Notes: generated from the sequence alone by a model not told the origin. A stretch of 26,261 nt of DNA from an uncultured Lachnospiraceae bacterium (GCA_945836565.1 CAMALN010000002.1:1-26261); one strand, 5' to 3'. Shown: positions 1-6,808, numbered from the stretch's first letter. Program-made: numbers and translations.

Positions 1-764
1 AGTGTCTCCTTTACGCTATCAACGGTGGTGTTGATGAGTGTACAGGTGTACAGGTAGGTCCTAAGTACAGACCAATTACTTCTGAGTACCTTGATTTCGA
101 CGAGGTTATGGAGAAGTTTGATGATATGATGGAGTGGTTGGCAGGAGTTTACGTAAGTGCTCTTAACATTATCCACTACATGCATGATAAGTATGCTTAC
201 GAGAGAATCCAGATGGCACTTCATGACAGAGATGTCAAGAGATATTTCGCAACCGGTATCGCTGGTCTTTCAGTAGTTGCAGACTCACTTTCAGCTATCA
301 AGTATGCTAAGGTTAAGGCAATAAGAAATGAGCAGGGTGTTGTAGTAAGCTACGAGACAGAGGGAGATTTCCCTAAGTATGGTAACAATGATGACAGAGT
401 AGACAGCATGGCAGCTAATATTGTATCAACATTTATGAACAAGATTAGAAGACATCATGTATACAGAAATGGATTCCCTACAATGTCAGTTCTTACAATT
501 ACATCAAACGTAACCTATGGTAAGAATACAGGTGATACTCCATGTGGTAGAAAGCATGGTCAGCCACTTGCTCCTGGTGCAAACCCAATGCACGGAAGAG
601 ATAAGAGCGGAGCTCTTGCTTCACTTTCATCAGTAGCTAAGCTTCCATTCATGGATTCACAGGATGGTATCTCAAATACCTTCTCTATCATTCCGGGTGC
701 TCTTGGTAAGGAGGATCAGGTATTTGCAGGTGACCTTGATGTAGATCTTGGACTTGACAAGTAA
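1..764 (+). CDS. pflB: Pyruvate formate-lyase large subunit, C-terminal part, lacking the glycyl-radical domain
   Basis: This is the 3' part of formate C-acetyltransferase, which converts pyruvate and CoA to acetyl-CoA and formate in anaerobic cytosol. The first full codon is at 3 and the reading frame is open from there. Recognisable PFL blocks are [60 protein letters not shown] and SVAKLPF. The usual TPDGR reads TPCGR (codons at 538-552), a small oddity. The protein stops after [15 protein letters not shown] plus about 14 residues, exactly where a normal PFL would enter the linker to its radical domain, so RVSGYAV is missing here and is supplied by the gene at 1024. The catalytic Cys-Cys lies upstream of the window. 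Family identity is certain; that the enzyme works as a two-piece PFL is inferred. Confidence 0.96.
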   Translation, partial: CLLYAINGGVDECTGVQVGPKYRPITSEYLDFDEVMEKFDDMMEWLAGVYVSALNIIHYMHDKYAYERIQMALHDRDVKRYFATGIAGLSVVADSLSAIKYAKVKAIRNEQGVVVSYETEGDFPKYGNNDDRVDSMAANIVSTFMNKIRRHHVYRNGFPTMSVLTITSNVTYGKNTGDTPCGRKHGQPLAPGANPMHGRDKSGALASLSSVAKLPFMDSQDGISNTFSIIPGALGKEDQVFAGDLDVDLGLDK

Positions 765-777
765 TTTGAGGTAAATT

Positions 778-996
778 ATGGATAATGGATTAAACAATGT
801 TGATGACATTGTTTCAATGTTAGACAATATGATGGCTAACGGTCACGGACACGTAAATGTGTCCGTGGATCCGGAGCAGGACGGTAAAACCGTTCAGACT
901 ATGGGTTGCATAGACTGTGCCAAGGGTGACCTTGCGTGCAGCATCCCTACTCTTCATGATGGTATAGATGAGTATATGGAAGGCGACCAGCGTTAA
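778..996 (+). CDS. Small PFL-associated protein: front half of a glycyl-radical domain joined to a Cys-containing tail
   Basis: A 72-residue protein lies 13 bases after the pflB stop, with a modest TTGAGGT ribosome site. Residues 8-30 (VDDIVSMLDN..., ending HVNVSV) align with [10 protein letters not shown]...HLNVNV of the radical-domain protein encoded next: about 10 of 23 positions are identical and most of the rest are conservative. Homology ends there. Instead of the RVSGYAV radical loop it has an unrelated tail with C-X2-C-X6-C (GCIDCAKGDLAC) and an acidic end. It cannot carry the glycyl radical. It could be a decoy or placeholder for the radical-domain docking site, a regulator, or a redox/metal sensor; none of this is shown. 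The family is not known to me. Clean start, stop and position between two partner genes argue that it is a real gene. Confidence 0.75.
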   Translation: MDNGLNNVDDIVSMLDNMMANGHGHVNVSVDPEQDGKTVQTMGCIDCAKGDLACSIPTLHDGIDEYMEGDQR

Positions 997-1023
997 TATA
1001 ATTTATAAGGAGGATATATTAAA

Positions 1024-1272
1024 ATGGCTAGTACACAGCAGATTGATAACTTGGTTGGAATGTTAGATGGTTACGCAGAAAAAGGCGGACATCACCTTAA
1101 CGTAAATGTATATAACAGAGAAACTCTTATTGATGCTCAGAAGCATCCTGAGAACTATCCACAGCTTACTATCCGTGTATCAGGATACGCTGTAAACTTC
1201 ATCAAGCTTACTGAGGAGCAGCAGAACGACGTTATCTCACGTACATTCCACGAGTCAATTAAGTCTATGTAA
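1024..1272 (+). CDS. grcA: Stand-alone glycyl-radical domain of pyruvate formate-lyase (GrcA/YfiD-like)
   Basis: This 82-residue protein matches the C-terminal domain of PFL. It has [38 protein letters not shown] and a terminal motif like the canonical QQ-DVI-RTF-S. The Gly of RVSGYAV is the residue that becomes the radical after action by PflA. It starts at the conventional domain boundary and has a strong AAGGAGG site ending 10 bases before ATG. E. coli YfiD/GrcA is a similar autonomous domain used as a spare part for oxygen-cleaved PFL, but there the PFL is itself complete. Here the upstream pflB lacks the domain, so this product is probably an essential subunit rather than a spare. A hairpin terminator follows 15 bases after the stop. 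Confidence 0.95.
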   Translation: MASTQQIDNLVGMLDGYAEKGGHHLNVNVYNRETLIDAQKHPENYPQLTIRVSGYAVNFIKLTEEQQNDVISRTFHESIKSM

Positions 1273-1287
1273 TTTGAGATTATATTT

Positions 1288-1335
1288 AGAGGCTGGCGCT
1301 TTGACGATTATGTCGTTGAGGCACAGCCTCTTTTT
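1288..1335 (+). terminator. Rho-independent terminator of the pfl operon
   Basis: AGAGGCTG (1288-1295) pairs perfectly with CAGCCTCT (1324-1331), followed by a run of T to 1335. The long loop contains a smaller ACGA/TCGT pairing. It sits just after the glycyl-radical gene, so the three pfl genes form one unit and pflA is transcribed separately. Confidence 0.85.
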
Positions 1336-1394
1336 ACATAATATTAGTAAACGAACAATAGTATATATTTCCTTGATTTAATCTAATGATAATA

Positions 1395-1423
1395 TTGATA
1401 AATGGTGTGAATTCAATTATAAT
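1395..1423 (+). promoter_or_regulatory. Sigma-A type promoter for the PH-domain gene
   Basis: TTGATA (1395-1400), 17-base spacer, TATAAT (1418-1423). Transcription would start near 1430 and leave a leader of about 125 bases before the ATG at 1554. Confidence 0.6.
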
Positions 1424-1440
1424 TTTATCTAGCTGAGTTC

Positions 1441-1511
1441 CTATGATATGTCATAGCTTGCCATAGAGAGGGCCACATGAAGCGGGAGCTTCGGCTTAGA
1501 CGAAAATGTGG
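1441..1511 (+). promoter_or_regulatory. Structured 5' leader of the PH-domain gene
   Basis: Within the leader, CTATGA/TCATAG (1441-1446/1451-1456) forms a tetraloop hairpin. Downstream, CCACAT (1473-1478) pairs with ATGTGG (1506-1511), enclosing GAAGC-GGGA-GCTTC (1479-1492). It matches no riboswitch consensus that I can recall. A regulatory role is a guess; the base pairing is visible. Confidence 0.35.
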
Positions 1512-1553
1512 GTGAGCTGGCTATTACTTAAGTATAGTGCAGGGGGATTGGTT

Positions 1554-2210
1554 ATGGGAAGTGAAGATTTGGTATGTATGGTTGGAAATGATGAAACCAT
1601 TTTGTGGCGAGGAAAACCGGATAAGAAATGCTTTGTATTAGAAGCCATTTTTAATCCGATGCTTATATTTGCGATAATTTGGGGTGCAATAGATTTTGGA
1701 ATAATGGGCGTGAGCCTGTTTGGAGCAAATGGTGGAATGCCGGATAGTATGGCCCTATTCATAGTTGTATTTATGCTGATACATCTTATGCCTGTATGGA
1801 TATATCTCGGTGGTGTTATATTTTCTGTACGAAGATACAAAAATACAGCATACATTGTAACGGACAGAGGCATATATGTATCGGGAGGCGTTTTCTCTTA
1901 TACATATGAGATGAAGCCTTTTGCTGAGCTGTCTCATATTAATCTGCATAGGGGTATATTTGACCAGATGCTTGGTGTAGGAGACATTGTACTTAGCTGT
2001 CATCCGAGTATGACAGGAGCCCGGTATACGACAAATACAGGGAACACTCATACAGGAGGGCTGAAAATAGTCGATATTACTGATTACCAGAGAGTGTTTA
2101 AGCTTATTAAGGATTTGCAGACTGATATATATGCAGATACTATGTATCCAAATGATTTGAGACCGGAGACAAATCATGGATATAAGACCAAGTATAGGGG
2201 TCTGGAGTAA
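1554..2210 (+). CDS. Membrane protein with bacterial PH-like (bPH2, YdbS/YdbT-like) domain
   Basis: The protein is 218 residues from the ATG at 1554, chosen because AGGGGG lies 7 bases upstream; an ATG at 1506 lies inside the leader hairpin and has no such site. After a short cytosolic start containing ILWRGKP come two membrane segments (about residues 25-48 and 65-90). The following YKNTAYIVTDRGIYVSGGVF...PFAELSHINLHRGIFDQMLGVGDIVL is typical of the bPH2 (DUF304) fold, where a beta domain follows a TM hairpin. Function of these proteins is mostly unknown; some act in membrane stress. Its place between the pfl subunits and pflA is odd, but it has its own promoter, so a link to PFL is not established. 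Confidence 0.75.
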   Translation: MGSEDLVCMVGNDETILWRGKPDKKCFVLEAIFNPMLIFAIIWGAIDFGIMGVSLFGANGGMPDSMALFIVVFMLIHLMPVWIYLGGVIFSVRRYKNTAYIVTDRGIYVSGGVFSYTYEMKPFAELSHINLHRGIFDQMLGVGDIVLSCHPSMTGARYTTNTGNTHTGGLKIVDITDYQRVFKLIKDLQTDIYADTMYPNDLRPETNHGYKTKYRGLE

Positions 2211-2245
2211 TAATATTGAAAAAAATGAAGATTACTATATAAAAT

Positions 2246-2300
2246 ATCGTTGATAAAAAACATCGATGATAAGGTACGATAAAAAATATCGTGCTGATAA
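2246..2300. repeat. Three ATCG-TGATAA repeats upstream of pflA
   Basis: ATCGTTGATAA (2246-2256), ATCGATGATAA (2262-2272) and ATCGTGCTGATAA (2288-2300) recur within 55 bases. A perfect inverted repeat ACGATA-AAAAA-TATCGT (2276-2292) overlaps the third copy. The array occupies the space between the PH-domain gene and the pflA ribosome site, so it could be an operator or an RNA hairpin. No regulator can be named. Confidence 0.4.
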
Positions 2301-2337
2301 AGTAGTTATAAAAATTGCAAAAAAGGAGATACGAATT

Positions 2338-3111
2338 ATGGAAGGAATGATACATTCAATAGAGACATTTGGTACTGTTGACGGACCGGGTGTCAGATAT
2401 GTTGTGTTTGTAAAGGGCTGTCCTATGAGATGCCTGTATTGCCATAACCCGGATACATGGGAGATGGCGGGCGGAACAAAGAAGACCCCTGATGAGATTT
2501 TAGATGATTATGAGAGATATAAGCCTTTCTTAAAGGGTGGCGGAATTACTGTAACAGGTGGAGAACCGCTTGCTCAGATAGACTTCCTGCTTGAGCTTTT
2601 TGAGAAGGCAAAGCAAAGGGGCATACACACCTGTCTCGATACATCGGGAATTATGTTCAGAAGAAATAATCCTGTTCTTTTGGAAAAGTACGAGAGACTG
2701 GTCAAGGTTACGGATCTTGTGATGCTTGACATAAAGCACATTGACCCGGAGGAGCACCTGAAGCTTACATCGCAGCCTTGTGATAACATCTTTGATTTCT
2801 TGAAATTCCTTAATGAGAATGGCGTGGAGATATGGATAAGACACGTTCTTGTACCGGGTATAACTCTTGTACCTGAATACCTTACAAGACTTGGTGAGTT
2901 CATAGCACAGTTTGAGCATGTGAAGGCACTCGACGTACTTCCGTATCATGATATGGGTAAGGAAAAGTACAAGGAAATGGGCATAGATTATGCTCTTAAG
3001 GATGTTGAACCTGTATCACAGGAGGAGGCTATAAAAGCCAAGAACATCATACTTGAAGCGATGCGTAAAAAGCGTATGGAATTAAAGGAAGCAGGCGATG
3101 CTGCACAGTAG
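2338..3111 (+). CDS. pflA: Pyruvate formate-lyase activating enzyme (radical SAM)
   Basis: PflA uses a 4Fe-4S cluster and S-adenosylmethionine to abstract hydrogen from the PFL glycine, here the one in the separate small subunit. The start at 2338 (257 residues) is set by AAGGAG at 2323-2328; the open frame extends upstream to 2266 only through repeat DNA. The radical-SAM cluster motif CX3CX2C is CPMRCLYC (Cys28, Cys32, Cys35). GGGITVTGGEP is the SAM-binding GGE-type motif, and the N-terminal SIETFGTVDGPGVR is diagnostic of PflA/GRE activases. Length is normal for the family (about 245-260). Its substrate, a stand-alone radical domain, would be unusually accessible. Confidence 0.95.
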   Translation: MEGMIHSIETFGTVDGPGVRYVVFVKGCPMRCLYCHNPDTWEMAGGTKKTPDEILDDYERYKPFLKGGGITVTGGEPLAQIDFLLELFEKAKQRGIHTCLDTSGIMFRRNNPVLLEKYERLVKVTDLVMLDIKHIDPEEHLKLTSQPCDNIFDFLKFLNENGVEIWIRHVLVPGITLVPEYLTRLGEFIAQFEHVKALDVLPYHDMGKEKYKEMGIDYALKDVEPVSQEEAIKAKNIILEAMRKKRMELKEAGDAAQ

Positions 3112-3118
3112 CTGCAGC

Positions 3119-3138
3119 GGGAGCCTGCTCCCTTTTTT
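3119..3138 (+). terminator. Terminator after pflA
   Basis: GGGAG-CCTG-CTCCC (3119-3132) followed by six T. It begins 8 bases after the pflA stop. Confidence 0.9.
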
Positions 3139-3210
3139 ATTTCATAGGAAAGTTTACAGAATTATTTTGTATAAGCTTGCAAAATCATTCGTTAATATGT
3201 TAGCAAATGG

Positions 3211-4017
3211 TTATTCTTCGTTTGTTTTATTTTTTCGGAATATATCGAGAGGATTTTGTATAGTGTCTTCTTCAGATGTATCATCGGCTTCGTTGTTCTT
3301 CTCCGGCATATAATAATCATTTAAGCCGGCACATATAGCCTTTACTAAAAGGTCCTGGTATGCCTCGTCGGAGAGCTTGATTGTTTCCTCGGGATTTGAG
3401 AGAAAACCGCATTCGACTATTACGCTTGTGCAGGAGCTTTTCTTCAATATGTAATAGCTGTCACCGGGTTTCGCCTCGCGCTTGTTCTCCGGCTCAACCT
3501 CGGAGATGAGTCTGCTTTGTATGGTTTGCGCCAGAAGCTGACCTTCGGCAGATAGATTTTGATAGAAAACCTGTGCACCGTGAATAGCCGGATCGGTGTA
3601 GCTGTTTTGGTGGATACACAGCAGACAAGCAGGCTTTGTATCATTGATAAGCTTGATACGGTTATCCATATCTGAACGCTTCTGATTCTTGGCACCCATT
3701 TCGGCGAGACTTGCATCACCTGTTCTGGTCATTATAACATTATAACCGTATTTCTCGAGTCTGGCAGCCACCTTTGTTGCGATTGCCAGATTCAAATCCT
3801 TTTCCTTTACACCTGTTTCTGAGACCTTGCCCGGGTCGATGCCACCGTGACCTGCATCAACAATAATGGTGATTTTTTCTTCGGCCTTTTTTTCTTCGGT
3901 GGTCTCTTTGGCATAGATTCCCAGACTTACACCGATTAGAAGCAACAGGCAGATAGTTGCTGTTATACAAAAAGGAATGTTTTTCTTGAGTCGTTTGATT
4001 ATAGGGGTAAGCTCCAT
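3211..4017 (-). CDS. N-acetylmuramoyl-L-alanine amidase, membrane-anchored (CwlD/AmiC type, Amidase_3)
   Basis: This Zn-dependent amidase cuts between MurNAc and the stem peptide. The start is at 4017, giving 268 residues, because GGGAGT lies 6 bases upstream; a more distant ATG at 4059 has no such site and falls in the promoter. Residues 17-36 form one N-terminal membrane segment or uncleaved signal. An Amidase_3 domain follows from about 48 to 248. Zn and catalytic positions are visible: His57 (DAGHGG), Glu72 (KEKDLNL), His136 (CIHQN) and Glu202 (VECGFLSN). CwlD acts in spore cortex formation in Bacillus, but this sequence alone does not say whether the role here is sporulation or vegetative. 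A charged tail of about 25 residues follows the domain. Confidence 0.92.
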   Translation of the reverse strand: MELTPIIKRLKKNIPFCITATICLLLLIGVSLGIYAKETTEEKKAEEKITIIVDAGHGGIDPGKVSETGVKEKDLNLAIATKVAARLEKYGYNVIMTRTGDASLAEMGAKNQKRSDMDNRIKLINDTKPACLLCIHQNSYTDPAIHGAQVFYQNLSAEGQLLAQTIQSRLISEVEPENKREAKPGDSYYILKKSSCTSVIVECGFLSNPEETIKLSDEAYQDLLVKAICAGLNDYYMPEKNNEADDTSEEDTIQNPLDIFRKNKTNEE

Positions 4018-4047
4018 AATTACTCCCAAATGGTATTTGTATAATAT

Positions 4048-4076
4048 ATTAGAATTCATAAAGTATTATGAATCAA
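4048..4076 (-). promoter_or_regulatory. Amidase promoter with a palindromic operator in the spacer
   Basis: On the minus strand: TTGATT (4076-4071), 17-base spacer, TCTAAT (4053-4048). The spacer and the adjoining edge of the -35 hold a perfect 8-bp inverted repeat, ATTCATAA-AGTA-TTATGAAT (4054-4073). A dimeric repressor or spacer-binding activator would fit. Inferred from sequence only. Confidence 0.5.
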
Positions 4077-4153
4077 TATTTTTAGAGAAAAAAGCAAGAC
4101 AAAATTCAGAAATTATAATACATTGTGGAATTGTAAATAAATGATAAAAATAA

Positions 4154-4192
4154 CAAATAAAAACATCCTTCACATAAAATGGAAGGATGTTT
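4154..4192 (-). terminator. Terminator of the YjfB-like gene
   Basis: An 11-bp perfect stem, AAACATCCTTC (4161-4171) with GAAGGATGTTT (4182-4192), then a T-rich run on the minus strand. The stem overlaps the last two bases of the stop codon of the gene at 4191. Confidence 0.8.
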
Positions 4193-4385
4193 ATAGTCTG
4201 ATATCGATATTCGCACCTAGGTTCGGATTTACCGACTGTTCCATCATCTTAGTAAGCATAGCACCTGTCTGTTCAGCTGTGTCCAATGACTTCTTAAGAA
4301 TAGATGTGTCGATAGCATTCATACGAGAGGTGTCACCGCTTAAGGAGATATCGATACCTGACGAGCCTAATGAAGTAATATTCAT
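4191..4385 (-). CDS. YjfB-like putative motility protein
   Basis: This 64-residue protein has the pattern of the YjfB_motility family (PF14070, named from memory): a small N-terminal part, LKKSLDTAEQTGAMLTKMMEQ, and the closing NPNLGANIDIRL. Bacillus YjfB is small and belongs to the motility regulon; its molecular function is not known. The ribosome site GAGGAG lies 8 bases before ATG. No membrane segment or signal is present. It is transcribed alone, with its own promoter and terminator. The promoter carries a CCGATAT box, which fits flagellar sigma-D control and supports the motility assignment. Confidence 0.85.
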   Translation of the reverse strand: MNITSLGSSGIDISLSGDTSRMNAIDTSILKKSLDTAEQTGAMLTKMMEQSVNPNLGANIDIRL

Positions 4386-4418
4386 CTTATCACGCTCCTC
4401 ATATTTACAATTTATTTT

Positions 4419-4447
4419 ATTATAAGTGGTATATCGGAAAATATCAA
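4419..4447 (-). promoter_or_regulatory. Promoter of the YjfB-like gene: sigma-A match containing a sigma-D-like -10
   Basis: Minus strand: TTGATA (4447-4442), exactly 17 bases, TATAAT (4424-4419), nearly consensus sigma-A. The spacer contains CCGATAT (4437-4431), identical to the Bacillus sigma-D -10. The matching -35 (TAAA) is poor: the nearest is TAAT, 17 bases upstream. Either or both factors could be used. Confidence 0.65.
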
Positions 4448-4608
4448 GTAAAATATTAGCTCGTTATGTGTGTTTTTTATCGTATATGTTTTTATGATGT
4501 GTCCGAACAAACGCTTAGATGTGGCTGGTATATTTCGCACACCGAACTCTTTGCCTGTCAATAAATGTTAACTGTTTGTGAATTTTTCAAATATTGTCTG
4601 ATAGCTGG

Positions 4609-4678
4609 TTGACAATAAAAAAATGAGGTGGTAATATGTGTTTGTAACAAATTGTAACATATTTGTAACAATTATAAA
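4609..4678 (+). promoter_or_regulatory. Promoter region of the NlpC/P60 hydrolase with triple TGTAAC (WalR-like) boxes
   Basis: TGTAAC occurs at 4643-4648, 4653-4658 and 4664-4669; the last two are spaced by 5 bases, as in the WalR box TGTWAH-N5-TGTWAH. Copies recur every 10-11 bases, one helical turn. A related TGTTAA-N5-TGTGAA sits at 4566-4582. Two promoters are possible: TTGACA (4609-4614), 17 bases, TAATAT (4632-4637), placing the boxes at the start site; or -10 TATAAA (4673-4678), with the boxes over its -35, the usual layout for WalR activation. Confidence 0.55.
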
Positions 4679-4709
4679 TCGTAGTTTTTATTGATTAGGA
4701 GGCAGTATT

Positions 4710-5903
4710 TTGAAGAAATCTACTACAAGAATCCGTGCCTTTGCAATAGCATCGGCAATGTGTCTTACAGCAGTTGGACAGACTACCTCACATAACGCTA
4801 AAGCATCGCAGGAGTACATATATAATGATAGCAATGTAAGTCTTACTACAGCATTTGACAGATACATAGCAACCGGAACAGGAGAGCTTGCACAGCAACT
4901 TCAGATGGTTGTTTGTGAAGAGCTGTCTGCACAGGCTGAGGCAGATGATATACAAGCAGATATTACAAATAGCGGAACTATCACACAGGTTGATTTATCG
5001 ACTACAGGTACTATAGAGGCAGTAGCTATAGAAGAACCGACCACAGAGGAGACTACTGAGGCAACCACAGAAGCTGTCGCAGATGCAACAGAAGAAACTA
5101 CTGAGGCGAAGCCAAAGGAAGAACCACAGGATACAGCTCAGTCTATGGAGAATATCACGGATTACAGCGAATATGCCGGAAAGGCGGTTATAACAGCAAC
5201 CGGTGTTGTAAATATTCGTGAGGCGGCAACGGCAAGCTCAGCGAAGGTTGGAACCATTAGAACCGGTGGAGTTCTAGCGGTTGAGTCAAGAGGAAGTGAA
5301 TGGTCCTTGGTATCATCGAATGGCGTAAGAGGTTATATCAAGAATGAATTTATGGCATTTGATGAGGCAGCGGGAAAATATGCTGCACAGTATCCAAACT
5401 ATATAGCTTATGACAGTGCTCAGGCATATACAGAACCGGTGGCACCACCACCGGCAGAGACACCGGCAACGGAGGCATCAAATGATACTCAGGCACCGGC
5501 AGAAGAGGAGAAGCCGAGCAATATCATAACTACAGCAACCAGCGGTTTCCAGGCAGTGTGTGATTATGCGGTACAGTTCGTAGGCAACCCGTATGTGTAT
5601 GGCGGCTCAAGTCTTACAGAGGGCACAGATTGCTCGGGCTTTACTATGAGTGTGTATGCGAACTTCGGTTATTCACTTCCACATTCATCTGCATTGCAGG
5701 CAACCAGAGGTTCCGAGGTTGATTTATCGGCGGTATCACCGGGAGACCTCGTATTCTACAAGAATGGTGGAGCAACCATCGGTCATGTTGCACTTTACAT
5801 AGGAAACGGACAGGTTGTGCATGCCAGCACATCCAAGACAGGAATTATCATAAGTAATATGTATTACAGCACACCTTGCAAGGCTGTAAGAATAGTTAAT
5901 TAA
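4710..5903 (+). CDS. Secreted SH3b-NlpC/P60 peptidoglycan endopeptidase
   Basis: This 397-residue exported cell-wall hydrolase starts at TTG (4710), 7 bases after AGGAGG. Residues 1-32 are a signal peptide (basic MKKSTTRIR, hydrophobic core, cleavage near NAKA). A Thr/Glu-rich low-complexity linker covers about 105-145, an SH3b domain about 155-212 (VNIREAATASSAKVGTIRTG), a Pro/Glu-rich linker about 238-270, and the NlpC/P60 domain about 275-397. The catalytic set is Cys308 (TDCSGF), His359 (IGHVALYIGNG) and His371 (VVHAS). Such enzymes cut gamma-D-Glu-diaminopimelate bonds in stem peptides. The low-efficiency start codon together with the WalR-like boxes suggests that its dose is tightly controlled. 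Confidence 0.95.
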   Translation: MKKSTTRIRAFAIASAMCLTAVGQTTSHNAKASQEYIYNDSNVSLTTAFDRYIATGTGELAQQLQMVVCEELSAQAEADDIQADITNSGTITQVDLSTTGTIEAVAIEEPTTEETTEATTEAVADATEETTEAKPKEEPQDTAQSMENITDYSEYAGKAVITATGVVNIREAATASSAKVGTIRTGGVLAVESRGSEWSLVSSNGVRGYIKNEFMAFDEAAGKYAAQYPNYIAYDSAQAYTEPVAPPPAETPATEASNDTQAPAEEEKPSNIITTATSGFQAVCDYAVQFVGNPYVYGGSSLTEGTDCSGFTMSVYANFGYSLPHSSALQATRGSEVDLSAVSPGDLVFYKNGGATIGHVALYIGNGQVVHASTSKTGIIISNMYYSTPCKAVRIVN

Positions 5904-5961
5904 TTAGTTTTTATCCACCGGATTTGGCCTTGTCCGGTGCCTCAAAAAAATATATGTGTTT

Positions 5962-5996
5962 AGAGCAACCCTTTCGGGTTGCTCTGTTTAGTTTTA
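5962..5996 (+). terminator. Terminator after the NlpC/P60 gene
   Basis: A 10-bp perfect stem AGAGCAACCC/GGGTTGCTCT (5962-5971/5976-5985) with loop TTTC, followed by a T-rich tract. A second hairpin, CACCGGA/TCCGGTG (5916-5939), precedes it but has no T run. Confidence 0.9.
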
Positions 5997-6070
5997 TGGG
6001 CGAAAATGAGGAAAAAATGGAAAGTGTACATATGGGAGATATTGATATGTGTATTTTGACGAAAAAAAGG

Positions 6071-6099
6071 TTGGAAAAGTAGATTTAATGTGATATAAT
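6071..6099 (+). promoter_or_regulatory. hpf promoter
   Basis: TTGGAA (6071-6076), 17-base spacer, perfect TATAAT (6094-6099) preceded by TGA (extended -10). The leader to the ATG at 6239 is about 135 bases and includes a perfect 14-bp palindrome, TATCCTATAGGATA (6193-6206). Confidence 0.7.
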
Positions 6100-6238
6100 T
6101 ACCATAATATTTATCCAATATACGTGATTCAGTATATAAGGTGTATGTGTATCAAAGGTGTGTCTTTTACATATATGATTCTGTGATAAACATATCCTAT
6201 AGGATAGATATTAGAACAGCGTAAAGGAGTGAGGCAAC

Positions 6239-6769
6239 ATGAATTACATAATTAGCGGAAAGAATATTGAAGTAACAGACGGTTTAAGAGCAGCAGTATA
6301 TGAGAAGCTTGGAAGACTTGAGAAGTTCTTTACAGCAGATACTGATTGCCAGGTTACATTTTCAGTAGAGAAGGAGAGACAGAGAATAGAGGTTACAATT
6401 CCTCTTAAAGGACATATTATAAGAGCAGAGCAGTCAAGTGACGATATGTATGTAACAATCGACTTGGTAGTAGAGGTTATCGAGCGCCAGGTTACTCGTT
6501 ACAAGAAGAAGCTTGTAGATAAGGAGCAGAATTCAGGATATATTCAGAGCGATTTCTTTGATGTAGATGATATCGATGAGGATGACGAGGTGAATATCAT
6601 CAGAGAGAAGAAGGTTGTCCTTGAGAGCATGTATCCGGAGGATGCATGTGTACAGATGGAGCTTCTCGGACACGGCTTCTACGTATTCAGGAATGCCAAG
6701 ACAGACAAGGTAAACGTGGTTTACAAGCGTAAGGGCAACACATACGGACTTATCGAGCCGGAATACTAA
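6239..6769 (+). CDS. hpf: Ribosome hibernation-promoting factor, long form
   Basis: Long-form HPF (176 residues) silences ribosomes by dimerising them into 100S particles. Residues 1-100 are the S30AE/YfiA-like domain that fills the mRNA/tRNA channel (MNYIISGKNIEVTDGLRAAVYEKLGRLEKF, in part). An acidic linker (FDVDDIDEDDEV) leads to the C-terminal dimerisation domain, about 118-176 (VVLESMYPEDACVQMELLGHGFYVF). The ribosome site AAAGGAG lies 10 bases upstream. Its place just before secA is conserved in Firmicutes. It has its own promoter and a terminator behind it, so it can be expressed independently of secA. Confidence 0.97.
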   Translation: MNYIISGKNIEVTDGLRAAVYEKLGRLEKFFTADTDCQVTFSVEKERQRIEVTIPLKGHIIRAEQSSDDMYVTIDLVVEVIERQVTRYKKKLVDKEQNSGYIQSDFFDVDDIDEDDEVNIIREKKVVLESMYPEDACVQMELLGHGFYVFRNAKTDKVNVVYKRKGNTYGLIEPEY

Positions 6770-6808
6770 AATTGCAAGTTCATACGTGGGGTGTAGAACA
6801 TATATATG

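Noticed and set aside
762..1026. A sequencing or assembly frameshift breaking a normal pflB
   Set aside because: The three reading frames have clean stops and starts with ribosome sites, the radical-domain gene begins at a natural domain boundary, and the middle gene adds sequence that a simple indel cannot make.
1441..1511. pfl/ZTP riboswitch
   Set aside because: The conserved CCGCCTGGGC-type core and the pairing order of that class are not present.
2266..2337. N-terminal extension of PflA
   Set aside because: It is translated from repeat and hairpin DNA, and AAGGAG sets the start at 2338.
5916..5939. Terminator hairpin CACCGGA/TCCGGTG
   Set aside because: No T run follows on either strand; the real terminator is at 5962-5996.
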